This document shows, in pieces, positions 7,880-17,192 of a DNA stretch of 64,000 nucleotides (positions within the stretch are counted from its first letter, which is position 1; each line of letters starts with the position of its first letter). The stretch is from Prevotella veroralis DSM 19559 = JCM 6290 (lineage in GTDB: Bacteria; Bacteroidota; Bacteroidia; Bacteroidales; Bacteroidaceae). The notes under the pieces were generated by a model. The model was not told where the DNA came from. It was given only the letters and a program-made list of their open reading frames with translations, and did not search any database. A program made the translations under genes and the position numbers. Where the stretch lies: contig NZ_KB898325.1 in NCBI RefSeq assembly GCF_000377625.1, forward strand, positions 1-64,000, written 5' to 3'.

Positions 7880-8308
7880 CTACCAGTCAAATTCATCCTT
7901 ATAGCTATCGAAAGTGGCTCCATCTTCATAGCCAAAGTCCTTGAACACGCTGTTAATAAACGCTTGTTCGGCTGGAGGAATAGGTTTTTCTCCGTTCCTC
8001 CTAAGGTAATAGGAACCATTACCATAGTGCGAAATGAGTTGGCGACGAATACTTGCTACATCTGTGGCAAGCACTTTGTCGAATGAATATCTCATGCCAT
8101 ACGCCATGCGAACGACCTTATCTGGCTGGTAATAAGTGCAGTTGTCCGCCTTATTTACAGCAGGATTGACACACTTAATAAGCCTGTCTTTGCACACTTC
8201 GGCGTTTGCGACGAGTCGATGTAAGCAGGTTTTGCCCTTCTTACACTCGGTATTATAACATAAAAGATAGTGCTCTGGTGCCCCTTGATAATCATTCTTG
8301 TTCTTCAT
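7880..8308 (-). CDS. DUF6078-like cysteine-rich small protein (paralogue of 50020-50478)
   Basis: Protein of 142 residues with no known function. The N-terminal half has spaced cysteines (CYNTECKKGKTCLHR, CKDRLIKCVNP, CTYYQ), suggesting a metal-binding or disulphide site. The C-terminal half (MRYSFDKVLATDVASIRRQL, then a basic and acidic segment with FGYEDG) aligns by eye with the protein at 50020-50478. I associate this pattern with the Bacteroidales family DUF6078, from memory. No signal peptide, so it is probably cytoplasmic. A TATCTTTGC promoter lies about 70 bases upstream, and a 22-bp array follows its 3' end. Confidence 0.7.
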   Translation of the reverse strand: MKNKNDYQGAPEHYLLCYNTECKKGKTCLHRLVANAEVCKDRLIKCVNPAVNKADNCTYYQPDKVVRMAYGMRYSFDKVLATDVASIRRQLISHYGNGSYYLRRNGEKPIPPAEQAFINSVFKDFGYEDGATFDSYKDEFDW

Positions 8309-8378
8309 CTTATCAGTTGTTTAGAGATAAATTAATAGTTATCTATTGCTTTCTAATGAGTCATTAGACGTGCTGAAT

Positions 8379-8387
8379 GCAAAGATA
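8379..8387 (-). promoter_or_regulatory. Promoter of the DUF6078 gene (-7 element)
   Basis: Minus-strand TATCTTTGC about 70 bases before the start codon at 8308. Confidence 0.55.
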
Positions 8388-8544
8388 CGAAATTCTATTC
8401 AGCTATAACTGTATCTGTAATGATAATTTTCTCGGGTTGAGTTTATTTTGTTAAGGTGGCTTAATGAGGCTTTATTTCGATGAAGAACATGCGAAATTAT
8501 GTTAAAGATAAGCGCCAATCGCCTGCGATATAAATTATTCTTCC

Positions 8545-8553
8545 TACCTTTGC
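8545..8553 (+). promoter_or_regulatory. Promoter of the glutathione peroxidase gene (-7 element)
   Basis: TACCTTTGC, an exact Bacteroidetes -7 match. The start codon is about 205 bases further on, so the transcript would carry a long 5' leader. Confidence 0.6.
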
Positions 8554-8614
8554 AATACCAAAAGAGAGAGGTAACTCTCCTTTGTGTAGTGAATATTTGA
8601 TGATAGATAATAAC

Positions 8615-8681
8615 GTTAGAAAGGCAGAGGCATGACACCGACGATGGTGGGAGCCACAAGAGGTGACATGCCTTTTCTAAC
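8615..8681 (+). ncRNA. Candidate structured leader RNA upstream of glutathione peroxidase
   Basis: Outer stem GTTAGAAA (8615-8622) with TTTCTAAC (8674-8681); second stem GGCATG (8629-8634) with CATGCC (8667-8672). The apical part carries CACC...GGTG and GTGG-GAG-CCAC, which are mutually exclusive hairpins, as would be expected of a switch. I do not recognise a known riboswitch class. The assignment is by hand-folding only. Confidence 0.4.
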
Positions 8682-8757
8682 AACTTTCGCATTGAAAAGG
8701 AACGACACAAACATTTATTAGAGTAAACAACATTATAAACATAAAAGTAAAAGAGTT

Positions 8758-9306
8758 ATGGCAACAGTTTATGACTTCAATTTGAAAGATAAAAAAGGTA
8801 ATGAGGTTAGCCTCGAAACATATAAGGGTAAGGTTCTTCTTATCGTTAATACTGCTACTGGTTGTGGCTTCACTCCACAGTATGAAGACTTAGAAGCTAT
8901 GTATCGAAGCCTGAAGGATAAGGGTTTGGAAATCCTTGATGTTCCTTGCGATCAGTTCGGTCACCAGGCACCGGGTACTGATGAAGAGATACATGAGTTC
9001 TGCACGGCTAAGTTCGGGACTGACTTTCCACAGTTCAAGAAGAGTGATGTAAACGGAGCAAACGAACTTCCTCTTTACACATGGTTGAAGAGTCAGAAGG
9101 GTTATGATGGTGGTGCTTACGAGGAGAAGTTGGCTGCTATCATGGAAGACTTGTACAACAAGGCTAACTCGGAACCGCGTAAACAGAACGATATACAGTG
9201 GAACTTCACTAAGTTCTTGGTAAATCGTGAGGGCGAGGTAGTGGCTCGCTTCGAACCAACTGTTGATTGCAAGGAGGTTCAAAAAGCTGTTGAAGCTGAA
9301 CTCTAA
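8758..9306 (+). CDS. Glutathione peroxidase family thiol peroxidase
   Basis: Protein of 182 residues in the cysteine form of the glutathione peroxidase family, which reduces hydroperoxides, usually with thioredoxin in bacteria. Catalytic Cys36 is in NTATGCGFTPQY. The second motif reads PCDQFGHQAPGT, where most relatives have PCNQFGxQEPG, and the third is WNFTKFLV, all in the right order. No signal peptide, so cytosolic. It stands alone behind its own promoter with a long, possibly structured leader, which could mean post-transcriptional control by oxidative stress. The N-to-D change in the second motif is worth noting. Confidence 0.9.
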   Translation: MATVYDFNLKDKKGNEVSLETYKGKVLLIVNTATGCGFTPQYEDLEAMYRSLKDKGLEILDVPCDQFGHQAPGTDEEIHEFCTAKFGTDFPQFKKSDVNGANELPLYTWLKSQKGYDGGAYEEKLAAIMEDLYNKANSEPRKQNDIQWNFTKFLVNREGEVVARFEPTVDCKEVQKAVEAEL

Positions 9307-9404
9307 AGCACTGACACGTAAGTTGAATATATTGAAGGATGGTCGTGACAAGGTCTCTCTGTCGACCATCTTTCTTGTTTTTCTGATGCTAATGATGGTG
9401 AGGA

Positions 9405-9716
9405 ATGGCTGTTGATATAGCTGCATTTCGCAAAGGAGTATATGAAGTTGTAGCATCGATTCCGTCAGGAAGGGTGTTAAGCTATGGTAAGATTGCGTGG
9501 CTCTTGGGCTATCCTCGTCATGCACGATTGGTGGGAAGGATGCTACATAATGCTGGCGAAGCGGAGAAACTACCTTGTCATAGGGTGGTGAACAGTGCTG
9601 GGAGGACTGCTCCTGATTGGGCGGAACAACGGCAGTTACTCGAGTCAGAAGGTATTACCTTTCGATCAAATGGATGTGTAGATATGAAGAAATGGCAATG
9701 GAAACTATATGAATAG
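9405..9716 (+). CDS. MGMT-family DNA base-damage protein (alkyltransferase-like)
   Basis: Short protein of 103 residues that covers only the DNA-binding domain of O6-alkylguanine-DNA alkyltransferases. The winged helix (GRVLSYGKIAWLLGYPRHARLVGRML, residues 22-47) is followed by PCHRVV with Cys58. Classical alkyltransferase-like proteins have tryptophan there; this one keeps the cysteine, so it may still accept alkyl groups or may only flag lesions for repair. It follows the glutathione peroxidase gene by about 100 bases and may share its transcript. A strong terminator overlaps its 3' end. Confidence 0.85.
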   Translation: MAVDIAAFRKGVYEVVASIPSGRVLSYGKIAWLLGYPRHARLVGRMLHNAGEAEKLPCHRVVNSAGRTAPDWAEQRQLLESEGITFRSNGCVDMKKWQWKLYE

Positions 9717-9738
9717 TTCTCATTGCCATTGCTTTTTT
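9691..9738 (+). terminator. Terminator overlapping the end of the MGMT-like gene
   Basis: Arms AATGGCAATG (9691-9700) and CATTGCCATT (9721-9730) extended inward by GAAACTAT/ATAGTTC, followed by GCTTTTTTAT. Confidence 0.75.
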
Positions 9739-9758
9739 ATGGTCGACAAGTTGATGTT

Positions 9759-10709
9759 TTAGCGAGTAGGATGTGCGCTGTCGTAATCCTCTTGATAGTT
9801 GTCAGTTTCGATATAAATATAAATCTTATAGCTTGGAAAGGCTGCACGTATGGTACGCTCAATGTCGTTGACAATTTCAGGTGAGTGTACTTCACACTCG
9901 TCTTTGATATCCACCTTTGCCGTGACAAGTATGTCTGTCGGACTGAGATGGATTGTTTTTATATTGATGAGCTTACTGATGTCATCTCTATTAAAAGCCT
10001 CATTGATACGGGCAAGATCCTTTTTTGTAACGCTTTCTCCAATCAACAGACTATAAAACTCACGTGCCAATAAGAGCGCAGCAAGGCAGAGTAGCACACC
10101 GATAAGCACACCTGAGAGTGCATCATAGAATGGATTGCCTGTGAAATGACTAAGAAGTGTACCTGTCAAAGCAATCAACAAGCCCACGACAGCACACGTA
10201 TCCTCGGCAAAGATGATGAGAATTTCACTGTGACGGCTCTCTCTCAAGAAGCGATAAAGGGGCAAATTGTCTTTGTTTAGTTCGTTGATTTCCTTGAAGG
10301 CAACGCGCAGGCTGATACTTTCCACAATCAATCCGAAGACGAGAATACCCATGACTAGCCATGTGTTCTCCACACTGTGCTCTGGATGAAACAGCTTTTC
10401 CGTAGCCTCCATGATACCTAAAGCACCTCCCGCAAAGAACAACATCATCGCAACTACCATGCTATAGAAGTACTTTGCACGTGCTTGTCCAAATGGATGT
10501 TGGTCTGTTTGCTTTGCTTCCGCTTGTTTATTACCTACGAGTAAGAGTATTTCATTACCGCAATCCACAATACTGTGGATCGATTCATTAAGCATTGCGG
10601 CTGATCCGGAGACTGCAAAACCAACGAACTTAGATATCGCTACAAGTACATTTGCACCCAAAGCGGCGATAACACTCACCATTCCTCCCTTGTTATTATC
10701 CTTTTCCAT
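9759..10709 (-). CDS. Cation diffusion facilitator (CDF) family transporter
   Basis: Divalent metal exporter of 316 residues. The N-terminal half has about six membrane segments with metal-site motifs HSIVDCGN (near residues 44-51) and DQHPFGQARAKYFY, and the partner site EDTCAVVG plus FYDALSGVLIG. The C-terminal part (about 205-316) is the cytoplasmic regulatory domain. HSxxDxxN, rather than HSxxDxxD, places it nearer the ZnT9-like branch, so the metal (Zn, Mn or other) is not certain. It is convergent with the MGMT-like gene and sits alone between terminator and the next minus-strand gene. Confidence 0.88.
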   Translation of the reverse strand: MEKDNNKGGMVSVIAALGANVLVAISKFVGFAVSGSAAMLNESIHSIVDCGNEILLLVGNKQAEAKQTDQHPFGQARAKYFYSMVVAMMLFFAGGALGIMEATEKLFHPEHSVENTWLVMGILVFGLIVESISLRVAFKEINELNKDNLPLYRFLRESRHSEILIIFAEDTCAVVGLLIALTGTLLSHFTGNPFYDALSGVLIGVLLCLAALLLAREFYSLLIGESVTKKDLARINEAFNRDDISKLINIKTIHLSPTDILVTAKVDIKDECEVHSPEIVNDIERTIRAAFPSYKIYIYIETDNYQEDYDSAHPTR

Positions 10710-10744
10710 ATTTTGTATTAAGCCTTTTCTTTAGTGATGATTGC

Positions 10745-11557
10745 TTACCAAATGTATTCTATTTCAAGTTTAGAATCAACCTTTTTCTTATTCTTCTTGA
10801 TAGAAGTTGTTACCTCTGTGCTGTGAACAGGACGCCCTTTCCTGTCATAATCTGATGTTATTTGAATGGTATATGAACATCCTTGGGGATCTTTCGGGAG
10901 CTTATATCCTTCCATATCTCCCTCTGGGATCATGCCCATATAACCCAATGTGATGAAAGGTAGAGGAACTTGTCCTGTGCTGCCAAACAGGTGTAAGTAC
11001 CGAAAATCGTAGCATGTGGATTGCTTCTTAGGCTTTCGATAGGTCGTTTTAACGTTTTTGTTTGATATTTGTGTACCTTTCCATTGAAAGTCCCAACGTA
11101 CAGAACCACACTTAACGTTGGGTTCATCACGACAAATCAACCTACGTTGCTTATCGTAAGTATATCTCCAACCAGCAGGATCAGAGCTTGTCTCAATGAT
11201 TAAACCATCTTTTAAGATAAAGTAAACATCTGGATGTTCTTTCGTCTGTGGGTTCATTTCATTATAACGGATAGTATCACCAACATACGTAAATGTACAA
11301 TCGTGCAGACTATCTGTGCCCCATCTTTCTAGGACGGGTTGCCCTTTTGTATTGCAATAATAGCTTATGGTGTCTCTTGTTTTGCCTTGATTGGCTGTTG
11401 ACTCATCATAGATAACTGTTAAGTAATGGTGCAGTTGCTCACCATGAAATGTTATGTTTTCTTGGATACCATTGTGTGCAGAAGTGCATGAGAGCATTAT
11501 ACTGAAAGGAATAATGCATCCCAAAGAGTATTGGAAAGCCTTTCTTACATTCATCAT
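10745..11557 (-). CDS. Hypothetical lipoprotein with YD-like repeats
   Basis: Protein of 270 residues with a lipoprotein signal ending in SIMLSC (Cys24). The body has several short beta-strand segments of the type YTYDKQRRLICRDE and YDRKGRPVHSTE, resembling DUF4595-type or RHS/YD-like segments in Bacteroidales surface lipoproteins. I do not recognise a specific function. The C-terminus is rich in lysine followed by EIEYIW. It lies 25 bases downstream of the small coiled-coil gene and probably shares its promoter at 11886-11894. Confidence 0.65.
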   Translation of the reverse strand: MMNVRKAFQYSLGCIIPFSIMLSCTSAHNGIQENITFHGEQLHHYLTVIYDESTANQGKTRDTISYYCNTKGQPVLERWGTDSLHDCTFTYVGDTIRYNEMNPQTKEHPDVYFILKDGLIIETSSDPAGWRYTYDKQRRLICRDEPNVKCGSVRWDFQWKGTQISNKNVKTTYRKPKKQSTCYDFRYLHLFGSTGQVPLPFITLGYMGMIPEGDMEGYKLPKDPQGCSYTIQITSDYDRKGRPVHSTEVTTSIKKNKKKVDSKLEIEYIW

Positions 11558-11582
11558 GATGGTTATGTTTGTTAGTAAGTTG

Positions 11583-11852
11583 TTACTTCTTCGCAGCCTT
11601 TTGAGCCTCTTTTACCATCTTCAAACGCTCCTCGTAGTAAGGACGCCACTTGTTAATCATAGCCTGAAGATCCTTACTTCGTTGTTCAAGTGTGTGATAT
11701 TCCTCTGTGTCCGTTAGGTTGAGTTTACTCATTGTTAGCATTTGTTGCAACATAAGTCTTTGTTGTTCGTCAGCTTGATGCAGCTGATTTCCCAACTTCT
11801 CAAGCTGCTCCATGAATGCTAATGCACGATCAATATGATTCTCCTTATCCAT
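11583..11852 (-). CDS. Small coiled-coil protein, unknown function
   Basis: Protein of 89 residues, almost wholly helical with heptad-like spacing (FMEQLEKLGNQLHQADEQQ, then LEQRSKDLQAMINKW) and a lysine-rich C-terminus. No signal peptide or membrane segment. A TAACTTTGC promoter is 33 bases upstream. It precedes the lipoprotein gene at 10745-11557, likely as an operon. No family recognised. Confidence 0.65.
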   Translation of the reverse strand: MDKENHIDRALAFMEQLEKLGNQLHQADEQQRLMLQQMLTMSKLNLTDTEEYHTLEQRSKDLQAMINKWRPYYEERLKMVKEAQKAAKK

Positions 11853-11885
11853 TCTTACCTTTATTATATACCATGTTTAATGGTC

Positions 11886-11894
11886 GCAAAGTTA
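11886..11894 (-). promoter_or_regulatory. Promoter of the coiled-coil / lipoprotein pair (-7 element)
   Basis: Minus-strand TAACTTTGC upstream of the start codon at 11852. Confidence 0.5.
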
Positions 11895-11959
11895 CGTAAA
11901 AAGATGGATAATTATTGCTTTTAAAAGATTGAATATAGGTGTAATAAAGGAATTTGTAT

Positions 11960-11968
11960 TATCTTTGC
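11960..11968 (+). promoter_or_regulatory. Promoter of the fusion gene (-7 element)
   Basis: TATCTTTGC 24 bases before the ATG at 11992. An earlier in-frame ATG at 11929 lies upstream of this promoter, which is why I chose 11992. Confidence 0.65.
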
Positions 11969-11991
11969 ATACTAGAAAACAATACATTCAG

Positions 11992-14900
11992 ATGGAAAAG
12001 AACAAAAAGATAAGTTGCTTCTTAGCCTATAGTTCGAGTGAAACAATGGCTTCATTGATGGCTCAACTACCTATGGGGAAAGGAGAGATAGTTGATCAAG
12101 TGTTTTTCTTAGCGGCACAGTCTGTTGCTGTAGAAGGCATACCTGGACAGGCAAAAGTGTTGCAGGGAACAGGCTTAATAGCGTCAGACATGATGCTGTT
12201 GATGGCCAAGTCCACAGAAGCAGACTATGTTTTGTTCTATATGAAGTCAAGTCCTTTGACCTTAGGTTACCATGCTTTGGAACGCATGATACAAGCGGCT
12301 GAACAGACAGGAGCGGCTATGGTCTATGCAGATCATTACTCCGTTGAGGATGGAAAGACGCAGAAACATCCTGTAATCGACTATCAGTTGGGTAGTATTA
12401 GGGATGATTTCGACTTTGGATCAGTAGTTCTTCTAAATGGAAAGATGCTGCGGAAATATGCAGAAGAGCGTCAATCAGAACATTATAAATATGCAGGTTG
12501 GTATGACTTGCGCCTGTTCTTGAGTCGACAAGGAAGTATTTTCCACCTGAATGAATACCTATACACAGAAGAGGAAGACGATCTTCGTGCGAGTGGAGAG
12601 AAGCAGTTTGACTATGTAAACCCACGTAATCGAGAGGTACAAATTGAGATGGAGCAAGCTGCAACACGCCATCTTGCAGCCATCGGAGCCTTGGTTGACA
12701 CGCAACGTTATGCTCAACCCGACTTCACGAAAGGTGATTTCCCTGTTGAGGCTTCGGTGATTATCCCTGTTTATAATCGTGAGAAGACTGTGAAAGATGC
12801 TGTTGTTTCGGCTCTCTCACAGGTTACTGATTTCCCATTTAACGTCATTGTGGTGGATAATCATTCAACAGATAAGACTACAGAGATACTTAGTTCTTTG
12901 GCAACGGATGCCCGATTGGTACACCTCATACCCTCACGAACAGATCTCGGGATAGGTGGTTGCTGGAATTATGCTATCAATGACGAACATTGTGGACGCT
13001 TTGCCGTACAGCTGGATAGTGATGATCTCTATTCGTCAGAACGTACATTGCAAACCATAGTTAATGCCTTTCATGAGCAGAAAGCAGCAATGATTGTGGG
13101 GTCGTATCGTATGTGTGACTTTGATTTAAACACCTTACCTCCGGGCTTGATAAGCCATAGTGAGTGGACAGAAAACAATGGTTGTAACAACGCATTACGT
13201 ATCAATGGACTTGGAGCTCCGCGTGCTTTCTTTACGCCACTAGCCCGACAAGTGCAGTTTCCAAACACTAGTTATGGTGAAGATTACGCCATGGGATTGG
13301 CTTTCAGTCGCTCTTTTCGTATTGGAAGAATCTATGATGAACTTTATCTCTGCCGTCGTTGGGGGGGGAATAGTGATGCTGTTCTGAGCTTAGAGAGGCT
13401 TAATACCAACAATACATACAAGGATCAGCTGCGTACAATGGAGTTACTTGCACGCAAACAACAGAACGATAGCGTAGAGAAAGGGCTTTACGATTTTTTT
13501 CATAAGCAGCTGAACCAATGGAAAGAAGTACAGACTCGATTTGAGGAGTTGGCTAATGTGCAGACACGTGAGGTGGGTTCAGCCCTCGCGCAATACAATC
13601 CTGCACGCATGGTAAGCACTGGGGCGAAGATAGATAAGGCTTCCCTTGTGAAACGTCCTTGTTTCCTTTGTGCTAAGAACCGCCCTTCTGTACAGATAGG
13701 ATTGCCTTTTCATCATGATTTCGATATCTTAGTCAATCCTTTCCCCATCCTTCCTGTGCACTTCACAATACCTGCTTGCAAGCACCAAGCACAGTCTATA
13801 GCCACAAACTATGGTCAGGTGCATCGCTTGTTGAGCTTATATCCACATCTGATGGTGTTTTATAATGGTCCAAAGTGTGGTGCCAGTGCTCCTGATCATT
13901 TGCATTTTCAGGCAGGGACAAGCGGTATCTTACCCATACAAAAGCATTGGAAAGCATTGTGGAGGACATCTAAACCATTGTTGACATTGGATAATAGGGA
14001 TGGAATCTATGTGATAGAAGATTATATCTGTCCAGCTTTTGCTATTGTGAGCCACGATGAGGAACATGATACACAGTTGTTCCAAACAATCTATAAAGCC
14101 CTCCCTTTGAAAGAAGATGAGACCGAACCGATGATGAACATCGTGTCTTGGCGAGATGAGGAACGCTTTATCTCTGTCGTTTTCCCACGTCAGAAGCATC
14201 GTCCAGCATGCTATTCTGCAGAAGGAGAAGCCCAATACTTGGTGAGTCCCGGTAGTTTGGATATGGGTGGCTTACTCATTCTTCCACGTCAAACAGACTT
14301 TGAAAGAATGACTGCAGAACGTGCCGAAGCCATCTTGCAGGAGGTTTCTTTATCAAAAGAGGCGATGGATAAGGTTGTTAAGAACATATCATTGGCTAAT
14401 CAGAAAGCAGAACCAGAAGTTTCTGTAGGCGTTGTCAGTGCAGAAAAGATACATTTCCAATTAAATAATGAATACACTCTTGATGATCAAGAGGTGATTG
14501 GTGAACAACTTGTTGAGTATTCCCAAGGTAAGATAAGATGGAAGGGTGCCTATTACGAAGAACTCCTTTTCACTCCAAAGAGTGCCGATTCATCCTTCAC
14601 ATTGGCTGATGTTACCATTGGAGTAAACTTCCATTGGGAACGAAAAGAGGCTCAGACATTCCTCGGGCAGCTGCATCTTATCATTGACGAAGGCAAGATT
14701 GTGGCAATAAACAAGCTCCCCGTTGAGCGTTACTTAGCCAGTGTTATATCCAGTGAGATGAGTGCTACCTCCTCATTAGAGCTTTTGAAGGCACATGCAG
14801 TTATCTCCCGCAGTTGGTTGTTGGCGCAGATAGAGAAGCGGAAAGATATTGCTAACAATCGAAAGAGTGCCACTTCGGCTATGATCGAAACACCCGAAGA

Positions 14901-15726
14901 GCTGGTAAGATGGTTTGATAGAGAAGATCATAAGCTCTTTGATGTTTGTGCCGATGACCATTGTCAACGTTACCAAGGTATCACGAAAGCTACAAGTCCA
15001 CATGTGGAGGAAGCCATCAAGGCAACTCGTGGACAAGTATTGATGGCTGGTAACGAGATATGTGACGCCCGTTTCAGCAAATGTTGTGGTGGAGTAACGG
15101 AGGAGTATCAGTATTGTTGGGAGAATCTAAGTAAGTCTTATCTGCTTGCAGTTGTTGATAAAGCTCCTTTAGGGACTACTCCAAGTATAGACTTAACCAA
15201 TGAATCTCATGCTCGAGAATGGATATTGTCTTCTCCAGAGGCATTCTGTAATACGCATGATATGGCAGTTTTGAGTCAAGTACTCAATAATTACGACCAA
15301 GAGACGCATGACTTTTATCGTTGGAAGGTGAACTTCTGCCAAACAGAGCTTGCCGAGTTAATATGCAGAAAGACGGGTATTGACTTTGGAAAGATTGTTG
15401 ATTTGCAACCATTAGAGCGTGGAAAGAGTGGGAGAATCAGTCGTTTAAAGATTGTTGGAACTAAGTATAGTCGTATTATTTGTAAAGAGTTAGAAGTAAG
15501 ACGCACGTTGAGTGAAACTCATTTGTATAGTTCTGCCTTCGTTGTAGAGCGTAGCCATATAGAGAACGGAGTGCCACAACATTTCCAACTCATTGGTGCG
15601 GGCTGGGGACATGGCGTTGGGCTGTGCCAGATAGGAGCTGCCGTAATGGGGGAGAAGGGCTATAAGTATGATACGATACTCCATCATTATTACAAGAATA
15701 CAATGATAGAAACCCTATATATATAA
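11992..15726 (+). CDS. Fusion protein: glycosyltransferase-like, GT2, DUF4922 and SpoIID/LytB domains
   Basis: A 1244-residue multidomain protein. Residues about 40-230 resemble a degenerate GT2 region. Residues about 250-490 are a fuller GT2 domain ([30 protein letters not shown] near 341-347, GGCWNYA). Residues about 530-820 match DUF4922, a HIT/GalT-like nucleotidyl-transfer fold, with FLCAKNRP near 555 and the His motif [13 protein letters not shown] near 630. Residues about 825-1244 are a SpoIID/LytB domain ([13 protein letters not shown] near 911, [12 protein letters not shown] near 1203), a family that includes peptidoglycan lytic enzymes. No signal peptide is visible. An AmpG-like permease follows after 17 bases. 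Together these suggest sugar-nucleotide or cell-wall metabolism, but the reaction is unknown. Confidence 0.8.
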   Translation: MEKNKKISCFLAYSSSETMASLMAQLPMGKGEIVDQVFFLAAQSVAVEGIPGQAKVLQGTGLIASDMMLLMAKSTEADYVLFYMKSSPLTLGYHALERMIQAAEQTGAAMVYADHYSVEDGKTQKHPVIDYQLGSIRDDFDFGSVVLLNGKMLRKYAEERQSEHYKYAGWYDLRLFLSRQGSIFHLNEYLYTEEEDDLRASGEKQFDYVNPRNREVQIEMEQAATRHLAAIGALVDTQRYAQPDFTKGDFPVEASVIIPVYNREKTVKDAVVSALSQVTDFPFNVIVVDNHSTDKTTEILSSLATDARLVHLIPSRTDLGIGGCWNYAINDEHCGRFAVQLDSDDLYSSERTLQTIVNAFHEQKAAMIVGSYRMCDFDLNTLPPGLISHSEWTENNGCNNALRINGLGAPRAFFTPLARQVQFPNTSYGEDYAMGLAFSRSFRIGRIYDELYLCRRWGGNSDAVLSLERLNTNNTYKDQLRTMELLARKQQNDSVEKGLYDFFHKQLNQWKEVQTRFEELANVQTREVGSALAQYNPARMVSTGAKIDKASLVKRPCFLCAKNRPSVQIGLPFHHDFDILVNPFPILPVHFTIPACKHQAQSIATNYGQVHRLLSLYPHLMVFYNGPKCGASAPDHLHFQAGTSGILPIQKHWKALWRTSKPLLTLDNRDGIYVIEDYICPAFAIVSHDEEHDTQLFQTIYKALPLKEDETEPMMNIVSWRDEERFISVVFPRQKHRPACYSAEGEAQYLVSPGSLDMGGLLILPRQTDFERMTAERAEAILQEVSLSKEAMDKVVKNISLANQKAEPEVSVGVVSAEKIHFQLNNEYTLDDQEVIGEQLVEYSQGKIRWKGAYYEELLFTPKSADSSFTLADVTIGVNFHWERKEAQTFLGQLHLIIDEGKIVAINKLPVERYLASVISSEMSATSSLELLKAHAVISRSWLLAQIEKRKDIANNRKSATSAMIETPEELVRWFDREDHKLFDVCADDHCQRYQGITKATSPHVEEAIKATRGQVLMAGNEICDARFSKCCGGVTEEYQYCWENLSKSYLLAVVDKAPLGTTPSIDLTNESHAREWILSSPEAFCNTHDMAVLSQVLNNYDQETHDFYRWKVNFCQTELAELICRKTGIDFGKIVDLQPLERGKSGRISRLKIVGTKYSRIICKELEVRRTLSETHLYSSAFVVERSHIENGVPQHFQLIGAGWGHGVGLCQIGAAVMGEKGYKYDTILHHYYKNTMIETLYI

Positions 15727-15743
15727 GGTGTAGAGAGTAAGAG

Positions 15744-17057
15744 ATGAGCGACGAACAGCAAATAAAAAATGGTATTCCGATTGCAAACCAATGGTACAGT
15801 CATTGGTTATGGATACCTACGCTCTATCTTACACGGGGCTTACCTTATGTCATCTTGTTAATGACCTCATTGGTTTTCTACAACCGGATGGGCTTGTCGA
15901 ATGGTGCAATAACACTTACCACATCGTGGTTCTTTCTTCCTTTCATCCTACGTCCACTATTAGGAAGGTTCGTAGTTGGATATAAAAGCAAGCGTTTCTG
16001 GATTATTCTTGCAGAATGTGTAATAGCGTTAAGTCTCGTTGGCTTAGCCCTTTCTGTGCGCCTTATGGATTGGTTCTTATGGTCGGTTGCTGCCTTTATG
16101 ATCATTGCGATAGCTGCAGCCTTGCATGATGTAGCCATTGAAAGGCTCTATAATCGGGAGGCATTATTGCTGGAACGACCTATATTCTTCGGTCTTCGAG
16201 CTGTCTCTTATCTGCTTTCTATCATCGTCGGGATGGCTATTCCCATCACATTAGCAGGTAACTTGGAGGTGATCAATCGTACTGTTCGCCCAGCCTGGGC
16301 TACTCTTTTCTGGGTATTAGCCGTTTTGATGATTGCTATGACCTTATTTCATGCCCTCATTCTGCCTAAGGCAGTTATCCGTGCGACGCTTCCTATATGG
16401 AGTGGTGTTACTCGCCAATGGTGGCATGATGTGACAGCTGCCTTCATAAGAAGACCTCATTACGTTGCAAACCTCGTCTTTCTCTTCTGTTTCTTAATAC
16501 CCGAAGGGATGTTTATAAGGGTTGCTCCACTCTTTCTCATTGACCCCGGAAGCAATGGCGGATTAGCTCTCTCGCCTCAAGAATTAGGTTTGGTGCAAGG
16601 CACAGTGGGTACTTTTGCTTTTATTGCAGGTTGTGGCTTAGGTATCAGCTTTGTCCGTCGGAATGGTTTACAACGCTGGTTATGGTTCTTTGTGATGGCT
16701 CTCACCTTACCAAAGTTCCTCTTTGTCTACCTCAGTTATTATTTTGTTTCCACCTTATCCATCATTAATATTTGTATTATTATTGATTACTTCGGGGCGG
16801 GTTTGGGCTTAACAACTTACATAGTATGGTTAGGCTTTTGTACAAAAGGTAAACATTCCACTTTCACTTATTCATTGGGAACGGCAATAACAGCCTTTTC
16901 CATGGTGATGTCAGGGTGGTTTACAGGCTTCTTACAAGAGTATGTAGGTTATCGAAAGTTCTTCCTTATGGTTGCAATATCAGGTATTATCAGTTTCATT
17001 GTGGCTTATTTTATACCGATAACAAAGGATATTGGTAAGCGTGAAAGAACCGTTTAA
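15744..17057 (+). CDS. MFS permease, AmpG-like
   Basis: Integral membrane transporter of 437 residues with about 12 hydrophobic segments. The N-terminus (LYLTRGLPYVILLMTSLVFY, then ITLTTSWFFLPFILRPLLGR) resembles AmpG-type permeases, which import anhydro-muropeptides or related sugars released by wall turnover. The motif LHDVAIERLYN in the fourth segment is also AmpG-like. It is 17 bases downstream of the GT2-DUF4922-SpoIID fusion and is surely co-transcribed, supporting a role in wall recycling or sugar uptake. Substrate not established. Confidence 0.75.
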   Translation: MSDEQQIKNGIPIANQWYSHWLWIPTLYLTRGLPYVILLMTSLVFYNRMGLSNGAITLTTSWFFLPFILRPLLGRFVVGYKSKRFWIILAECVIALSLVGLALSVRLMDWFLWSVAAFMIIAIAAALHDVAIERLYNREALLLERPIFFGLRAVSYLLSIIVGMAIPITLAGNLEVINRTVRPAWATLFWVLAVLMIAMTLFHALILPKAVIRATLPIWSGVTRQWWHDVTAAFIRRPHYVANLVFLFCFLIPEGMFIRVAPLFLIDPGSNGGLALSPQELGLVQGTVGTFAFIAGCGLGISFVRRNGLQRWLWFFVMALTLPKFLFVYLSYYFVSTLSIINICIIIDYFGAGLGLTTYIVWLGFCTKGKHSTFTYSLGTAITAFSMVMSGWFTGFLQEYVGYRKFFLMVAISGIISFIVAYFIPITKDIGKRERTV

Positions 17058-17127
17058 TCCTGTAGAAACTATTTCTTTCAAAATGAATTATCGCTTGTTA
17101 ACCTTTTTAAAAAAGGTATTTAAATCG

Positions 17128-17158
17128 TTTGATAGTAATGGAAAAAGTAGTACTTTCG
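17128..17158 (+). promoter_or_regulatory. Promoter of the M48 protease gene
   Basis: TTTG at 17128-17131, 19-base spacer, TACTTTCG at 17151-17158. Both boxes fit the Bacteroidetes vegetative promoter. Confidence 0.7.
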
Positions 17159-17192
17159 TGCTCGGAAAGTTATAAAAGGTAATTAGAAAGAT

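Larger units (their letters stand above)
8309..8757. other. Divergent intergenic region with long 5' leader of the peroxidase gene
   Basis: About 450 bases. It holds a minus-strand promoter for the DUF6078 gene (8379-8387), a plus-strand promoter (8545-8553) and a long leader of roughly 200 bases before the glutathione peroxidase gene, including the structured element at 8615-8681. Confidence 0.6.

Noticed and set aside
7606..8025. Minus-strand open frame overlapping the DUF6078 gene
   Set aside because: Opposed frame within a real coding region and low-complexity repeats; it has no family features.
11929..11991. Start of the fusion gene at 11929
   Set aside because: It would lie upstream of the TATCTTTGC promoter; the ATG at 11992 is consistent with the promoter.
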